Shown here piece by piece: positions 33,076 to 42,986 of a stretch of 64,000 nucleotides of DNA. Position 1 is the first letter of the stretch; every line of letters begins with the position of its first letter. A model generated the notes under the pieces. The model was given only the letters and a program-made list of their open reading frames with translations. It was not told where the DNA came from and did not search any database. The translations under genes and the position numbers were made by a program. The stretch is from the IMG/VR virus record IMGVR_UViG_3300035698_029931, positions 24,949 to 88,948 of that record; one strand, 5' to 3'. This stretch comes from a virus.

Positions 33076-34530
33076 ATGAATTTAGACAACAGATTTCCGT
33101 TCGAGTTGGCCCTGCAAAGAACTATTTTAAAAGTAATGTTCAAAAACGAAACATTTTTTTTAAAATGTATGTCGCATTTGAAAAGTGAATATTTTGAGAA
33201 TCAATATTTATCTTGGCTTTATAAACTTATTGTTAGTTATTATAAAGAATACAAAACACTTCCATCAATGGAAACTGTTAGAAATGAAATATTGAAGTTT
33301 GAAGTTAAGGATCGAATATTGTATGAGAAAGTTTATGATGATATATTGGCAACTGACTACAAGGATTTGGAATATCTTTATCATGAATTGACTGGGTTTG
33401 CAAAGAGAGCTTATTTTGTTGACAATATAAAGCGAACCTTAAGTCTTTATAATGAAGGTAATCGCAATAATGCATATCGTCATATGAAGGAGTTTTCTCA
33501 AAGTTTGTCGGAAATAGATTTTGAAGAAAGTGACTTATTTGATTATTCGAATTTGTTTCCATTATTGGAAGGTCTTCGTTCTCCGAAATTTAGAATGCCA
33601 CTATCTATAAAACCTTTTGACGAAGTTATGGCTGGGGGGATGCCAAAAGGTCGGTTGATGTTGATATTGGCAGGCGTGAGTCAAGGTAAGTCGATGGTTT
33701 TAACTAATTTGGGGAAAAATTTTATTCAAAAAGATAAGAAGGTGTTGTTTATTACGTTGGAGAATCCAGAGGATGAGCAAATAACTCGTTTTTTGTCTCC
33801 TATGACGGATATATCTCAAGATGATTTTAATAAAAGAGAATTGACTGATGATGAAAAAGTCAAGGTTATAATGGCGAAGGAAAAGATGGAAAAGAATCTG
33901 TTTTTAAAAAGTTGGTATGAAGATTCCTTGACTATTGAACATATTGTTAATTATTGTAAAGTGAGACATGCAATGGATCCGTATGACGTTTTAATTATAG
34001 ATTACGTCCAGTTGATTAAACAAAGGGCATCGGAGCGCATGCGTGACCTGTGGGCTATCCAGGGTGATATTGTGAAGGGTTTGCAGAATTTAGCAAGGAA
34101 TTTGAATATTTGCGTTATAAGTGCTGCTCAGATCAATAGGTCAGCAATGCAAAAGACTCGCAAGAGTAAAGGGTTCAAAGATTTGACTCGGATGACTGAT
34201 GTTGGTGAATCTTATAATCAAGTTAAGATAGCCGATATTGTTCTTACTTTAACTGTTTCAGATGCTGATTATAAGAATAGTGTTATGCGAATGTTGTTGG
34301 ATAAACATCGTGGGGGTGAAAAAGGTATCTTGGTTGAGGTTGAGGTTGATTTTCCAACTCAAAAAATATTCAGTCCGGATTTGCGATGTAGAAAGTTGAA
34401 ATGGTCAGATGCACTTAATCCCTCAGGAAATAGAGATCCAAAAGATTTGGATGAAGAACCTGAGAGTGAAGAAAGCGGGACTGATAATGTGAAGGTGTCG
34501 GAGGCTGAAATTGAAAAACTCTTATCATAA
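33076..34530 (+). CDS. Replicative DNA helicase, DnaB/gp41-like
   Basis: 484 aa RecA-fold helicase. N-terminal DnaB-like helical domain (FPFELALQRTILKVM), Walker A AGVSQGKS (about residue 198), VLFITLENPEDEQ, Walker B VLIIDYVQL, and motif DnaB-4 (CVISAAQINR). It unwinds DNA ahead of the fork and binds primase. The C-terminal tail is acidic (DLDEEPESEESGTD). Overlaps the primase gene by 20 nt. Confidence 0.92.
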   Translation: MNLDNRFPFELALQRTILKVMFKNETFFLKCMSHLKSEYFENQYLSWLYKLIVSYYKEYKTLPSMETVRNEILKFEVKDRILYEKVYDDILATDYKDLEYLYHELTGFAKRAYFVDNIKRTLSLYNEGNRNNAYRHMKEFSQSLSEIDFEESDLFDYSNLFPLLEGLRSPKFRMPLSIKPFDEVMAGGMPKGRLMLILAGVSQGKSMVLTNLGKNFIQKDKKVLFITLENPEDEQITRFLSPMTDISQDDFNKRELTDDEKVKVIMAKEKMEKNLFLKSWYEDSLTIEHIVNYCKVRHAMDPYDVLIIDYVQLIKQRASERMRDLWAIQGDIVKGLQNLARNLNICVISAAQINRSAMQKTRKSKGFKDLTRMTDVGESYNQVKIADIVLTLTVSDADYKNSVMRMLLDKHRGGEKGILVEVEVDFPTQKIFSPDLRCRKLKWSDALNPSGNRDPKDLDEEPESEESGTDNVKVSEAEIEKLLS

Positions 34531-35488
34531 TCAACAAGATGTATTGAGTTTTGATTTAAAAGGGTTGTTGTCTTCCCATTTCAATAATTATTGTGAAAAC
34601 AATAACAGCTATTATATGGCATGTCCTTTTTGTGGAAAAAAAAATAAGTTTTATATTCAGAAAAAATACAAGTATTTTATATGTTTTGTATGTGAAGAAA
34701 AGGGGAGCATTTATAGACTCCTTGCACATTTAAAAAATATTCCGTCTAAAGAAGCGTATAAGATAATACATAAAATTAAAGAAGAGAATTTGTCGTATGA
34801 TGATGAATTGAAATTGAAGTTTGTTGATGAAGTTTATGAATCTGAATCTGATGTTTTGAATTTGGATTTGAGTTCTTTGGGATTTTATTCATTGTTAAAA
34901 TTCAAAGAAAATCACGAAGCAAGGGAATATATAGCTCATCGCGGTTTAGATGATAATATGATACAGCATTTTAATTTACATTATTGTGATAGAACTAAGA
35001 GGGTGATTTTTCCTGTTGAATTTGAGGACAAAATTGTTGGATATCAAGCTCGTGATATAACGGGAGAACAAGAACCGAAGATTCTTTCTTCAAAAGGTTT
35101 TCAAAAGACTAGGTTTTTGTATAACTACAACAAGTTGCTCTATGATTTACCAGATTATGTTGTTTTAGTGGAAGGGCCAATAGATTGTATAAAGTCGTAT
35201 GAGTATAATTCTGTGGCATTATTTGGTAAACACATGTCAAAAGATCAGCTTCATTTATTATTGAAAATACCGACTTTAAAAAAAGTGTATATAGCTTTGG
35301 ATCCGGAAGAAGAAGAGGGTCGGTTTGAGATGATGAAAGATTTATCTGCTTTTTGGGAAACGCTGCTCGTTCCTGTGGAAATTGGCAAAGATATAGGGAT
35401 GTATAGTTCTTGGGAAATTGGAATGTTATTGAAAAGATCTCAGTCGATATTTGATTTTGGAGATCAACTAAATATAGAAGATAAATAG
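34511..35488 (+). CDS. DNA primase, DnaG/gp61-type
   Basis: 325 aa. N-terminal zinc-binding domain with CPFCGKK and CFVCEEKG (about residues 36-66). TOPRIM core with VVLVEGPIDCIKS (about 216-228) and VYIALDPEEEEGR, where the second TOPRIM acid pair DPE occurs in place of DxD. It makes RNA primers for lagging-strand synthesis. It is shorter than bacterial DnaG and has no helicase domain, which is separately encoded upstream. Confidence 0.88.
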   Translation: MKNSYHNQQDVLSFDLKGLLSSHFNNYCENNNSYYMACPFCGKKNKFYIQKKYKYFICFVCEEKGSIYRLLAHLKNIPSKEAYKIIHKIKEENLSYDDELKLKFVDEVYESESDVLNLDLSSLGFYSLLKFKENHEAREYIAHRGLDDNMIQHFNLHYCDRTKRVIFPVEFEDKIVGYQARDITGEQEPKILSSKGFQKTRFLYNYNKLLYDLPDYVVLVEGPIDCIKSYEYNSVALFGKHMSKDQLHLLLKIPTLKKVYIALDPEEEEGRFEMMKDLSAFWETLLVPVEIGKDIGMYSSWEIGMLLKRSQSIFDFGDQLNIEDK

Positions 35489-35496
35489 AGGTTACA

Positions 35497-38400
35497 GTGG
35501 TGAAACCATCTTATGTTGCTCTTCATTGTCATAGCACTTATTCATTCATGGATGGTGTTGGTACCATTGAGGAATGGGTAAAAGGTGCAAAAGAAAAAGG
35601 TGTTGCTGGTTTGGCGATTACCGATCATGGCGATGCCTCATCTATGTTAGAGCTGTATGGGTTGGGGAAGAAACATGGTTTACCTGTTGTTTTGGGTTGT
35701 GAATTTTATATAGCAATGTCAAAGGAGAAGGATAAGAATGACAGATATTCTCATGTTGTAGTTTGGGCAAAGAATGAAATTGGGTACAAAAATATTTGTA
35801 GATTGACGTATTTATCTTATCAAGATGAGAATTTTTATTATAAACCGAGAATAACATTCGATGATTTAGTCAAGCATAAAGAGGGCCTTATTGTTGGTTC
35901 AGCTTGTGTGAAGGGTGTTATTGCAAAATATATAAATGATTTATCTGATGTTGATAATGAAGATGCGATAAACCTTGTAAATTCTTTTAAAGAAGCGTTT
36001 GGTGAAGATTTTTATTTAGAGATTCAACATGGCGATTTGACATATGAATGGGATGAAAAGAAAGAACAATTTTATAAAGCAAAATCAGTTAATATACAGG
36101 AAACTATCAATAGAGTTATTTGTCAATTGGGTAAAAAATGTGGTGTTAAAGTTATAGCAACTCCTGACGCTCATATGATTGATAAAGATCAGAAGATTGT
36201 TCAAGACGTTCAATTGAAAAATTATTTTAAAGATAAAAGAATGTACCATGAAATTTATTATTTGCCAACACGTGAAGAATTTATAGGAATGTTCAATGAA
36301 AAGCATCCATACATTCCCAATGAAGATTTGGATATTTATTTGGATAATACTTATGAGATTTTGAATAAGTGTAAAGATTTAAATCTTAAGTTTGATTACA
36401 ATTTGCCAAAAGTGGATGCAGCTAAGGTTCATGGTATTTGGGGTTTAATAGAAGAAAAAGGCATTATAGATATGAAGAACGAGGTTTACACTCATAGAAT
36501 AAAAGATGAATTGGAAGTTATTATTAATAATGGGGTACTCAATTTATTGCCCTATTTTATTGTGTTAGAAGAATTGGTTGAATGGTGTGAACGAAATGAT
36601 ATTCTGGTCGGTCCAGGAAGGGGTTCGGCTGCGGGTTGTTTATTAAATTATGCTTTGGGTATAACCAAAGTTGACCCCATCAAGTATGGTTTACCCTTTA
36701 GTCGGTTTTTGAATTTAGCGAGAGTTCAAGAAGGGACTTTGCCCGATATTGATTTAGATTTTAGTGATCAGCAAGTGGTGAAGGATTATTTGGTTAAAAA
36801 ATATGGCAGGGAATACGTTTTTAATATTTGCGTTAATCAAACCTTAAAAGCTCGATCAGCTTTTAAGGATATAATCAGGGTGATGGCTCCTGAAGTTAGT
36901 GCAGATAAAGCTAATCAATTGAGTAAAATGATTATTTTTTCCTCTGAAACTAATCAAAAACAGGTTTTAAAAGAATCGTTGAATAAAAATCCTAAATTGA
37001 AATCGTTTTTGATAAATAATAGGGAAGTTTTTATAGCAATCACTAAGTTGATTGGACAAGTGAGGCAAAGGGGAACTCATCCTTCTGCTGTGGTTATGTC
37101 TAAGGTTCCTGTTTACGAGGTGGTTCCTGTTGCCAAGAATAGAAATAGTGGCGAATACGTTACTCAATATACCATGGAATGGTGTGAAAAAGCTGGATTA
37201 ATTAAGAATGATATATTGGGCCTCAAGACATTGAAAGATGTTTCTGGATGTAGAAAATTGATAATGGGCAAATACAAGAAGGATATTGATGTTTTTAATT
37301 TAGATTTTGAGGATGAAAAGGTTTTTAAGGAATTTGAAAAATGCAACACTGATACAGTTTTTCAATTTAACACTGATTTAGTGAAAGGCATTTTAGGTAG
37401 AGTTAAGATTAAGAGTTTAGAAGATTTGTCTGTTGTAACTTCTTTGGGTCGCCCAGGTCCGATGGATATGGGTATGCATAAAATTTATATATCATGTTCT
37501 AATGATTTGGAAGAAGTTGTTTATCCACATGATTCATTGAGAACATTGTTGAAAAGTACTTTCGGTATTATGGTGTATCAAGAGCAAGTGATGGAAGCAG
37601 TGAAAATTTTAGGTGGTTTTACCGATGTAGAAGCGGATAATATTCGTAGGGCGATGGGTAAGAAAAAGATTGAATTATTGAATGAAGTTAAGGATAAATT
37701 TATAGAATATGCAGTCAATAAATATTCAGATATAGATAATGGTAAAGCAAACAAGTTGTGGGATTTGATTTATTCGTTTGGTCGATACGGCTTTTGTCAT
37801 GCTCATGCCATTTCTTATTCAATGTTGGCTTATATATGCATGTGGTTAAAAGTTTATTATCCATTGGAATGGTGGAGTTCAGTTCTTAGCAATGAAGGGG
37901 ATGCAGACACTGTTAAGGAGTATTATGTAAAGAATAAAGAGATGTTTATTATGCCAGATATAAATAAAAGTAAGGATACATATATAGTTGATGGTGATAA
38001 GATAGTCATACCGTTGATTTTTTTGACGAGGATAGGTGAGAAAGCTGTTATAGAAATCATTAAAAGACAACCGTATTCTAGTTTTAGGGATTTTTTGAAT
38101 AGAACAGATAGGCGTTTGATAAATAAAAAAGTTGTGATGAATTTGGTATGGTCAGATGTTTTTAGCAATGTAAATCGAGGTGACAGCAATAAGGAATTAC
38201 TAAAAGAATATTATTATTTTATGGCGAACGGGAAGAGTAGGCCTCAGATTGCAAAGATTTTGGAAGAATATTCTAAAGACATTGAATCATTGAATAGATT
38301 TGATATAATCAATAAAAAGATTGAGAGTTGCCCCATTTATGATGTAAATTGTCAAGAATATTTTAAAGATTATTTTAGTAAGGATGTAGTGTCTTTAGAT

Positions 38401-38673
38401 AAGATTTTAAAATTTGAAGAAGAATGTAAGGTAAAAGTAGGTGGAATATTTGGTGGAATAAAAGTTATAAAAACAAAAACGAATAAACCGATGGCTTTTG
38501 CTAATTTGCGGAATAATAATTGTTCGATTGATTTGGTTTTATTTCCTGAAGTTTATGACGCTCATAAAGATAAGATTAAGAATAATTTATTGTCTGAGGT
38601 TGATGGAAAGTTTAATGTGCGAAATAATAAGAAGTCCATAATAGTTAATGGATTAAAATTCATAGAAGTATAA
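35497..38673 (+). CDS. dnaE: DNA polymerase III alpha subunit (C-family)
   Basis: 1058 aa; GTG start at 35497 or 35500. PHP domain at the start with ALHCHSTYSFMDG and TDHGD. Polymerase core with GPGRGSAAGCLLNYALGI and the catalytic PDIDLDFSD (about residue 414). The helix-hairpin-helix region and an OB-type C-terminus (VGGIFGGIKVIKTKTNKPMAFANL) follow. PHP metal ligands seem partly kept, so proofreading through this domain is possible; no separate epsilon gene is visible. A bacterial-type polymerase beside T4-type loader and clamp is unusual. Confidence 0.93.
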   Translation: MVKPSYVALHCHSTYSFMDGVGTIEEWVKGAKEKGVAGLAITDHGDASSMLELYGLGKKHGLPVVLGCEFYIAMSKEKDKNDRYSHVVVWAKNEIGYKNICRLTYLSYQDENFYYKPRITFDDLVKHKEGLIVGSACVKGVIAKYINDLSDVDNEDAINLVNSFKEAFGEDFYLEIQHGDLTYEWDEKKEQFYKAKSVNIQETINRVICQLGKKCGVKVIATPDAHMIDKDQKIVQDVQLKNYFKDKRMYHEIYYLPTREEFIGMFNEKHPYIPNEDLDIYLDNTYEILNKCKDLNLKFDYNLPKVDAAKVHGIWGLIEEKGIIDMKNEVYTHRIKDELEVIINNGVLNLLPYFIVLEELVEWCERNDILVGPGRGSAAGCLLNYALGITKVDPIKYGLPFSRFLNLARVQEGTLPDIDLDFSDQQVVKDYLVKKYGREYVFNICVNQTLKARSAFKDIIRVMAPEVSADKANQLSKMIIFSSETNQKQVLKESLNKNPKLKSFLINNREVFIAITKLIGQVRQRGTHPSAVVMSKVPVYEVVPVAKNRNSGEYVTQYTMEWCEKAGLIKNDILGLKTLKDVSGCRKLIMGKYKKDIDVFNLDFEDEKVFKEFEKCNTDTVFQFNTDLVKGILGRVKIKSLEDLSVVTSLGRPGPMDMGMHKIYISCSNDLEEVVYPHDSLRTLLKSTFGIMVYQEQVMEAVKILGGFTDVEADNIRRAMGKKKIELLNEVKDKFIEYAVNKYSDIDNGKANKLWDLIYSFGRYGFCHAHAISYSMLAYICMWLKVYYPLEWWSSVLSNEGDADTVKEYYVKNKEMFIMPDINKSKDTYIVDGDKIVIPLIFLTRIGEKAVIEIIKRQPYSSFRDFLNRTDRRLINKKVVMNLVWSDVFSNVNRGDSNKELLKEYYYFMANGKSRPQIAKILEEYSKDIESLNRFDIINKKIESCPIYDVNCQEYFKDYFSKDVVSLDKILKFEEECKVKVGGIFGGIKVIKTKTNKPMAFANLRNNNCSIDLVLFPEVYDAHKDKIKNNLLSEVDGKFNVRNNKKSIIVNGLKFIEV

Positions 38674-38687
38674 AAAAGGAGAGAGTT

Positions 38688-39551
38688 ATGATAAAAGAGA
38701 AGAGGGATGACCAGGAAGTTCAAGTTGTGTTTGCTATTTATGGTGGAGATTCTGAAAGTAGGAGGAATTTGTCCGGTGGTATTATAAAATATTGTAAAGA
38801 GAAAGCCATTAAAGTAGATTTGGCGTTGCCATTGCACACTTTAGCTCGATCTTTGTTCAATGTGCCTCCACAGTATTTGTTGGAAAAGGATAAAGAATTT
38901 TTGTCTCCAATTTTGGTGAATGATTTTACTATTAAACGAGCGATAAAAACTATTTATGATAGCCTTGGTACTTTGGCTAATTTTAATCCGAACAGAATTG
39001 GATTGAATAATTTTAATAGGCCGCGTTTAAAATCGGGTAATGATGTGTTGAAGTTCATTGGATTTGAGCTTATTCGTAAGGTTTATCCGAATTTTTTATC
39101 AGTTGTTTCGTGTAAAAATATATTGGGGAGAACGGGCAATTTTGTTGTGGAAGGGATAAAGTTTTATGATGAATACAATTATTTGGTTGATAATTTTCAA
39201 TTAGTGTACCCAATAAAGATTGAAGAAAAGAAAGCAAAGAAGGACGATGTTGTTGATGATTATGCTGTTTTAAAAGATGATTTACGAGATATTCAGCCGT
39301 CATCTGTATTGTCATTTGGGTTATCGGCGAAGGATGGACTTAAAGAGGCAGAAAAGTTATGCCCAAAAATAGAAGAAAATGTCAATGAATTGTTGGAGCT
39401 AGGCGATGTAAAGCCAATTTTTATCCCACAAGTTGTTGCACCGAATGCTCTTAATCATAATCAATCCAATGAAAGTGGAGTTATTCGTACAAATAATGCT
39501 GTTTTTGAAAAAAAAGCACATATTTGGAGTGATGATGAAGTGATAGTCTAG
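38688..39551 (+). CDS. dNMP-kinase-like protein with degenerate P-loop
   Basis: 287 aa. Order of elements suggests a deoxynucleoside monophosphate kinase fold: VDLALPLHTLARSLFNVP, LLEKDKEF, VLKFIGFELIRKVYPNFLS and VEGIKFYDE, analogous to substrate-binding parts of T4 gp1. But the expected N-terminal GxxxxGK(S/T) is replaced by GGDSESRRN, so ATP binding is doubtful. The C-terminal 90 residues are an extra, partly acidic tail. Might be a non-catalytic or repurposed kinase. Low certainty. Confidence 0.35.
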   Translation: MIKEKRDDQEVQVVFAIYGGDSESRRNLSGGIIKYCKEKAIKVDLALPLHTLARSLFNVPPQYLLEKDKEFLSPILVNDFTIKRAIKTIYDSLGTLANFNPNRIGLNNFNRPRLKSGNDVLKFIGFELIRKVYPNFLSVVSCKNILGRTGNFVVEGIKFYDEYNYLVDNFQLVYPIKIEEKKAKKDDVVDDYAVLKDDLRDIQPSSVLSFGLSAKDGLKEAEKLCPKIEENVNELLELGDVKPIFIPQVVAPNALNHNQSNESGVIRTNNAVFEKKAHIWSDDEVIV

Positions 39552-39565
39552 CGAGGCGATTTGAT

Positions 39566-40390
39566 ATGGGTATAAAGAGAATTTTTATTGCATTGATTTA
39601 TATTGCACTTATTTTGGTGTTTAGTTTTTTTATTATAAAAGGGATGAAGGGTTGCACTAATGATAGTGACATTAAAATGAAGGGTAATATTGATGCGACT
39701 TATTTGATTCATTCTTATGCTCGTAAAACAAATTCTCCAGATTTTGTTTATAAAAAAGATGGGGATGTAAGGTATTTATTTCATGAAATTCATTTGAATG
39801 AGAAAGGTAAAGATGGTCCGGCATTAGGTTATGTTATGATTTATCCGGATGGTCGTGTTGTTAGTGGTGTGTATAAGCATGAGATTCAAACAAGAACTGA
39901 AATTGTTTATGAAAAGGAAGAGGTCGTAACAAAAAATAAAGCATATTTAGTGATGAAGCAATCTGGTTTGGCTAATCGTAAAGGCAGTGACAGAGTGAAT
40001 TGGAAGAATGTTCCTTATGAGTTGGAATTGATAAGTGTAGAAGAATCTTTTAATGTAGAGGTTGTGAAAAGGCGTAAAATAGTTTTTGATTTTTGTCCGG
40101 AAATAGGGGTAAATGGTATTATGGTTTTCAAAGATCAAGAATTTGATGTAATTCCGAGTTTGGGTTTTTCTGTCATTAGCTATAAAGACGGTGAGAAGAT
40201 TAAATATCGTTTTTTAAAGTTTGCAGTGGGAGTTAGGGATCTTAGTGCAGGTGCGAATATCAGTTTTTCTCCTGTATTGTATAATCTTGGTAATAAGATA
40301 AGTTACATCAATAACACTTATTTAGCACCTGTTTTGGGTTATGATAAACGTGGTTTCGATTTTGGATTATCTTTAAGTTTAACATTTTAA
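39566..40390 (+). CDS. Membrane-anchored protein of unknown function
   Basis: 274 aa. A single N-terminal membrane segment (IFIALIYIALILVFSFFIIKG) with a following Cys, then a soluble beta-rich domain ending FDFGLSLSLTF. The protein probably sits in the inner membrane with its bulk in the periplasm, or is secreted. The alternating ending is reminiscent of porin-like strands but too short for a barrel. Not recognised. Sits between nucleotide-kinase-like and SSB genes. Confidence 0.55.
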   Translation: MGIKRIFIALIYIALILVFSFFIIKGMKGCTNDSDIKMKGNIDATYLIHSYARKTNSPDFVYKKDGDVRYLFHEIHLNEKGKDGPALGYVMIYPDGRVVSGVYKHEIQTRTEIVYEKEEVVTKNKAYLVMKQSGLANRKGSDRVNWKNVPYELELISVEESFNVEVVKRRKIVFDFCPEIGVNGIMVFKDQEFDVIPSLGFSVISYKDGEKIKYRFLKFAVGVRDLSAGANISFSPVLYNLGNKISYINNTYLAPVLGYDKRGFDFGLSLSLTF

Positions 40391-40439
40391 TTAGGGTTAT
40401 TGGTTTATTAAATTAATTGCCCCAGAAAAGGAGATGGTC

Positions 40440-41339
40440 ATGACAAAAGGTTACGAGTATGACGAGAGTGAGATGGAAAAAGCTGTTGAGAAAAGTAGGG
40501 CAAGAAGGAGTAAAGAAGGTTCAAGGGGTAAATTTTTCAATTTGCAAGAAAATATGGATAATATCTTTAGATTTTTGCCACCTCCAGCTGGTTCTGAAAG
40601 AAGATTGCCGTTTTTAGAAACTACGAAACATTTTATGCAGAATGAGGGCAAATATTTGGTCCTCAATTGTACATTAGAAAAGCATGGTGTTTGCCCTATT
40701 TGTTCTCATGTTAAAAGTTTGAGAGATAAGGCAAGGAATCTAAGTAGTGAAGAGGCAAAAAAGAAGATGAGAAAAGCTGCGTCTGATATCCGTTGTCAAT
40801 ATGCTTATGTTTATACGGTTTTAAATGAAGAAAACGAAATTGGTACTTTAGAGATGCCATCTAAGTTGCATGATATGATTTTAGAACAGTGTAGTAGTTT
40901 GAAAAAAATTGGTGGAGACAATTTTGTTAATGTTTATGATTTTGAAAAGGGAAGAAACATAATAATTACAAAGAAAAAAGAATTTAAGTCAAATTCTACA
41001 AATTATATGTGGGTTTATAGTGCGACCTTTTTCCCAACTGAGAGTGCCATTCCAAAAGGGTTGTTGGATGATTATGAAGGGATGTATGTTTTTCCAGAAA
41101 TTTATGTTAAAGATTATGATCCAGAGAATTTAGAGGCTGCATTAAGGGGTGATTTTTCTTTTTTACAAAAGAAAAAGAGTGATGTTGAAGATTCAGATCC
41201 CACTAAAATCAAGGATGACGACGAGGTAGATACGAAGGAAGATGGCAAGGTTGAAGGATCTGATGATAAAGGCGATTCCCAGCCTTCAACAGAAACAACG
41301 AGTGACGATGATGATCTTATAGATGAGCTCTTAAAGTGA
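40440..41339 (+). CDS. Single-stranded DNA-binding protein, gp32-like
   Basis: 299 aa from ATG 40440 (AAAAGGAG upstream; an ATG two codons earlier is too close). Basic N-terminus, FFNLQENMDNIFRFLPPP, a zinc motif C-X4-H-X2-C-X2-C (CTLEKHGVCPIC, about residues 78-89), and a long acidic C-terminal tail (DDDDLIDELLK), all as in T4 gp32. The tail binds partner proteins. A 31-bp tandem duplication overlaps the stop codon (see repeat). Confidence 0.88.
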   Translation: MTKGYEYDESEMEKAVEKSRARRSKEGSRGKFFNLQENMDNIFRFLPPPAGSERRLPFLETTKHFMQNEGKYLVLNCTLEKHGVCPICSHVKSLRDKARNLSSEEAKKKMRKAASDIRCQYAYVYTVLNEENEIGTLEMPSKLHDMILEQCSSLKKIGGDNFVNVYDFEKGRNIIITKKKEFKSNSTNYMWVYSATFFPTESAIPKGLLDDYEGMYVFPEIYVKDYDPENLEAALRGDFSFLQKKKSDVEDSDPTKIKDDDEVDTKEDGKVEGSDDKGDSQPSTETTSDDDDLIDELLK

Positions 41340-41368
41340 CGATGATCTTATAGATGAGCTCTTAAAGT
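41307..41368 (+). repeat. 31-bp tandem duplication at the SSB 3' end
   Basis: Copies at 41307-41337 and 41338-41368 differ at one base. The period is not a multiple of three. The junction creates the TGA that now ends the SSB gene. The second copy in its own frame still encodes DDDLIDELLKS followed by TAA, so it looks like the older end of the gene. Confidence 0.9.
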
Positions 41369-41396
41369 CTTAATTAAAATAAAAAGGAGATGTGTC

Positions 41397-41912
41397 ATGA
41401 CTAAAAAATACAAAAGATTGCCTCCAAAAATGATTGTGAAAGTGAAAGATTTATTTGATAAAATATCTCCCGAGGATATTGATGTAGATTTTTTAGATGA
41501 TTATAAAGGTGAAGGGGACAAGGAATATGCAAATTTATCTGATTTTAAAAAAATAGGTTCTGAGTATTTATATGCACAAGATTTATGTTTGAATAATTCA
41601 AAAGTTTGTGCGGCTTTTCAGGAAGAAGCAAAAAGAATTTTAAGCAAGGAAGAATCTTTGGCATTCCTTGATCGGGCTGTTCAGGCTTATGGTGCCCTTA
41701 AAAAAGAAAAGATGGAGATTACAGATGGGAAGGCAGGATCTTATGTGAATATAGATGAGAAAGTTAATCAATTAAGACAATTGCATTCGAGTTGGGGTAT
41801 TCTCAAAGATTACTTTTTTTCTTATTACAGATTGTTTGAGAAAAAACATGATTGGGTTAAGACGATGATTTATATGGAGGCAAAAATGGATGGGAATAGG
41901 GGGGCAACATGA
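41397..41912 (+). CDS. UvsY-like recombination mediator (tentative)
   Basis: 171 aa, helical. The C-terminal half contains LHSSWGILKDYFFSYYRLFEKKHDWVKTMIYMEAK, which resembles the end of T4 UvsY (WGILLDF ... followed by two helices). It lies between the SSB and UvsX-like genes, overlapping the latter by 4 nt. UvsY helps load UvsX onto SSB-coated DNA, which would fit exactly. Similarity is short and by eye. Confidence 0.45.
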   Translation: MTKKYKRLPPKMIVKVKDLFDKISPEDIDVDFLDDYKGEGDKEYANLSDFKKIGSEYLYAQDLCLNNSKVCAAFQEEAKRILSKEESLAFLDRAVQAYGALKKEKMEITDGKAGSYVNIDEKVNQLRQLHSSWGILKDYFFSYYRLFEKKHDWVKTMIYMEAKMDGNRGAT

Positions 41913-42985
41913 CGTTGGATGCGAAGTTAAAAAGTAAGTTGTTTAAAAACTCCCCTGTTTCGGATAAAGAAATTGATGAGATAATTTCTGAGAAAAGGGT
42001 TCCCACTGTTTCTCCATCTATAAATTGGGCATTAGAAGGGGGCATTGTTCCTGGGAGATTTTATTGTTTTGTTGGTCCGGAATCGGCAGGTAAAAGTATG
42101 TTTGCTGTTTCTTGTTGTGTGGAGATGTTAAAGAACAATCCCAACGGTCGGATTATTTGGTTTGATACAGAAGAATCTTTCACTACGCATTGGTTGGATA
42201 TTTTTATGAAAGATGAGGATGGGTTTAATGATGATGATAGAAAAGGGTGTCTTGATGATGAGAAAAAAGGGCGATTTATAGTTAAACAAGTGAAATATGG
42301 GAGAGACATCTTTGATCATTATATTGATGATTTGACTCAAATTCATGATTCGGGAGTTCCAATTTTGAGTTGTGTGATTGATAGCAAGGATTGCATCATT
42401 CCTCCAAAAGAAGAGAGTCGCCAATCAACTGAAGACCACACTATGGCGGCTTTGGCAGGTTATTTGCCTGCGGCTTTTAGAAAGATGATTTCTCCTTCTC
42501 GTATTCGTAAAACTTCTTGGATATTTATTTCGCAAGTTGGTATGCAATTTGATGAAATGCAAAAAAGACTTGGGAATAGGTATACAATGTCTGGTGGTAA
42601 AAAGTTTTTGCATTATATGGATGCGATATTATTGTTTGAACAATTAGAAGGGAAAGTTAATAAGATTTTTGATGATGAGAAGGTGGGTATGGATGGTAAA
42701 CCAGTCCAGCTTGGGTGTTATATTAAAATGAAAGTAAATCACAAATGCCGTGTTGGTGTGCCTAATCGTGTTGCAGTGTTTAAGTTTATTTATAAAGAAG
42801 GGGTGGTTGGACAATGGGAAGAAATAGCTAAGTTAGCAGTAGGGATTGGAATTGTAAATAAAGAAGGGAGAACGTATTTTTATCAAGAGGGTAAACTTGG
42901 AGTCAGTGAAGGTGAATACTTGAACAAGGTTAAAGAAGATGAAAAATTACAAGAAGAATTATACACTAAAATAATGGAGAGTTGA
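41909..42985 (+). CDS. uvsX: RecA/UvsX-like recombinase
   Basis: 358 aa. NWALEGGIVPGRFYCFVGPESAGKSMFA with Walker A GPESAGKS (about residues 56-63), IIWFDTEESF, Walker B-like LSCVIDSKD, and ISQVGMQF are RecA-family hallmarks in the UvsX arrangement. It catalyses strand exchange for recombination-dependent replication and repair. It begins inside the stop of the UvsY-like gene and is followed by the SbcD-like gene. Confidence 0.9.
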   Translation: MTLDAKLKSKLFKNSPVSDKEIDEIISEKRVPTVSPSINWALEGGIVPGRFYCFVGPESAGKSMFAVSCCVEMLKNNPNGRIIWFDTEESFTTHWLDIFMKDEDGFNDDDRKGCLDDEKKGRFIVKQVKYGRDIFDHYIDDLTQIHDSGVPILSCVIDSKDCIIPPKEESRQSTEDHTMAALAGYLPAAFRKMISPSRIRKTSWIFISQVGMQFDEMQKRLGNRYTMSGGKKFLHYMDAILLFEQLEGKVNKIFDDEKVGMDGKPVQLGCYIKMKVNHKCRVGVPNRVAVFKFIYKEGVVGQWEEIAKLAVGIGIVNKEGRTYFYQEGKLGVSEGEYLNKVKEDEKLQEELYTKIMES

Positions 42986-42986
42986 A

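Noticed and set aside
42128-42424. Minus-strand frame inside uvsX
   Set aside because: Antisense shadow of a strongly supported gene.
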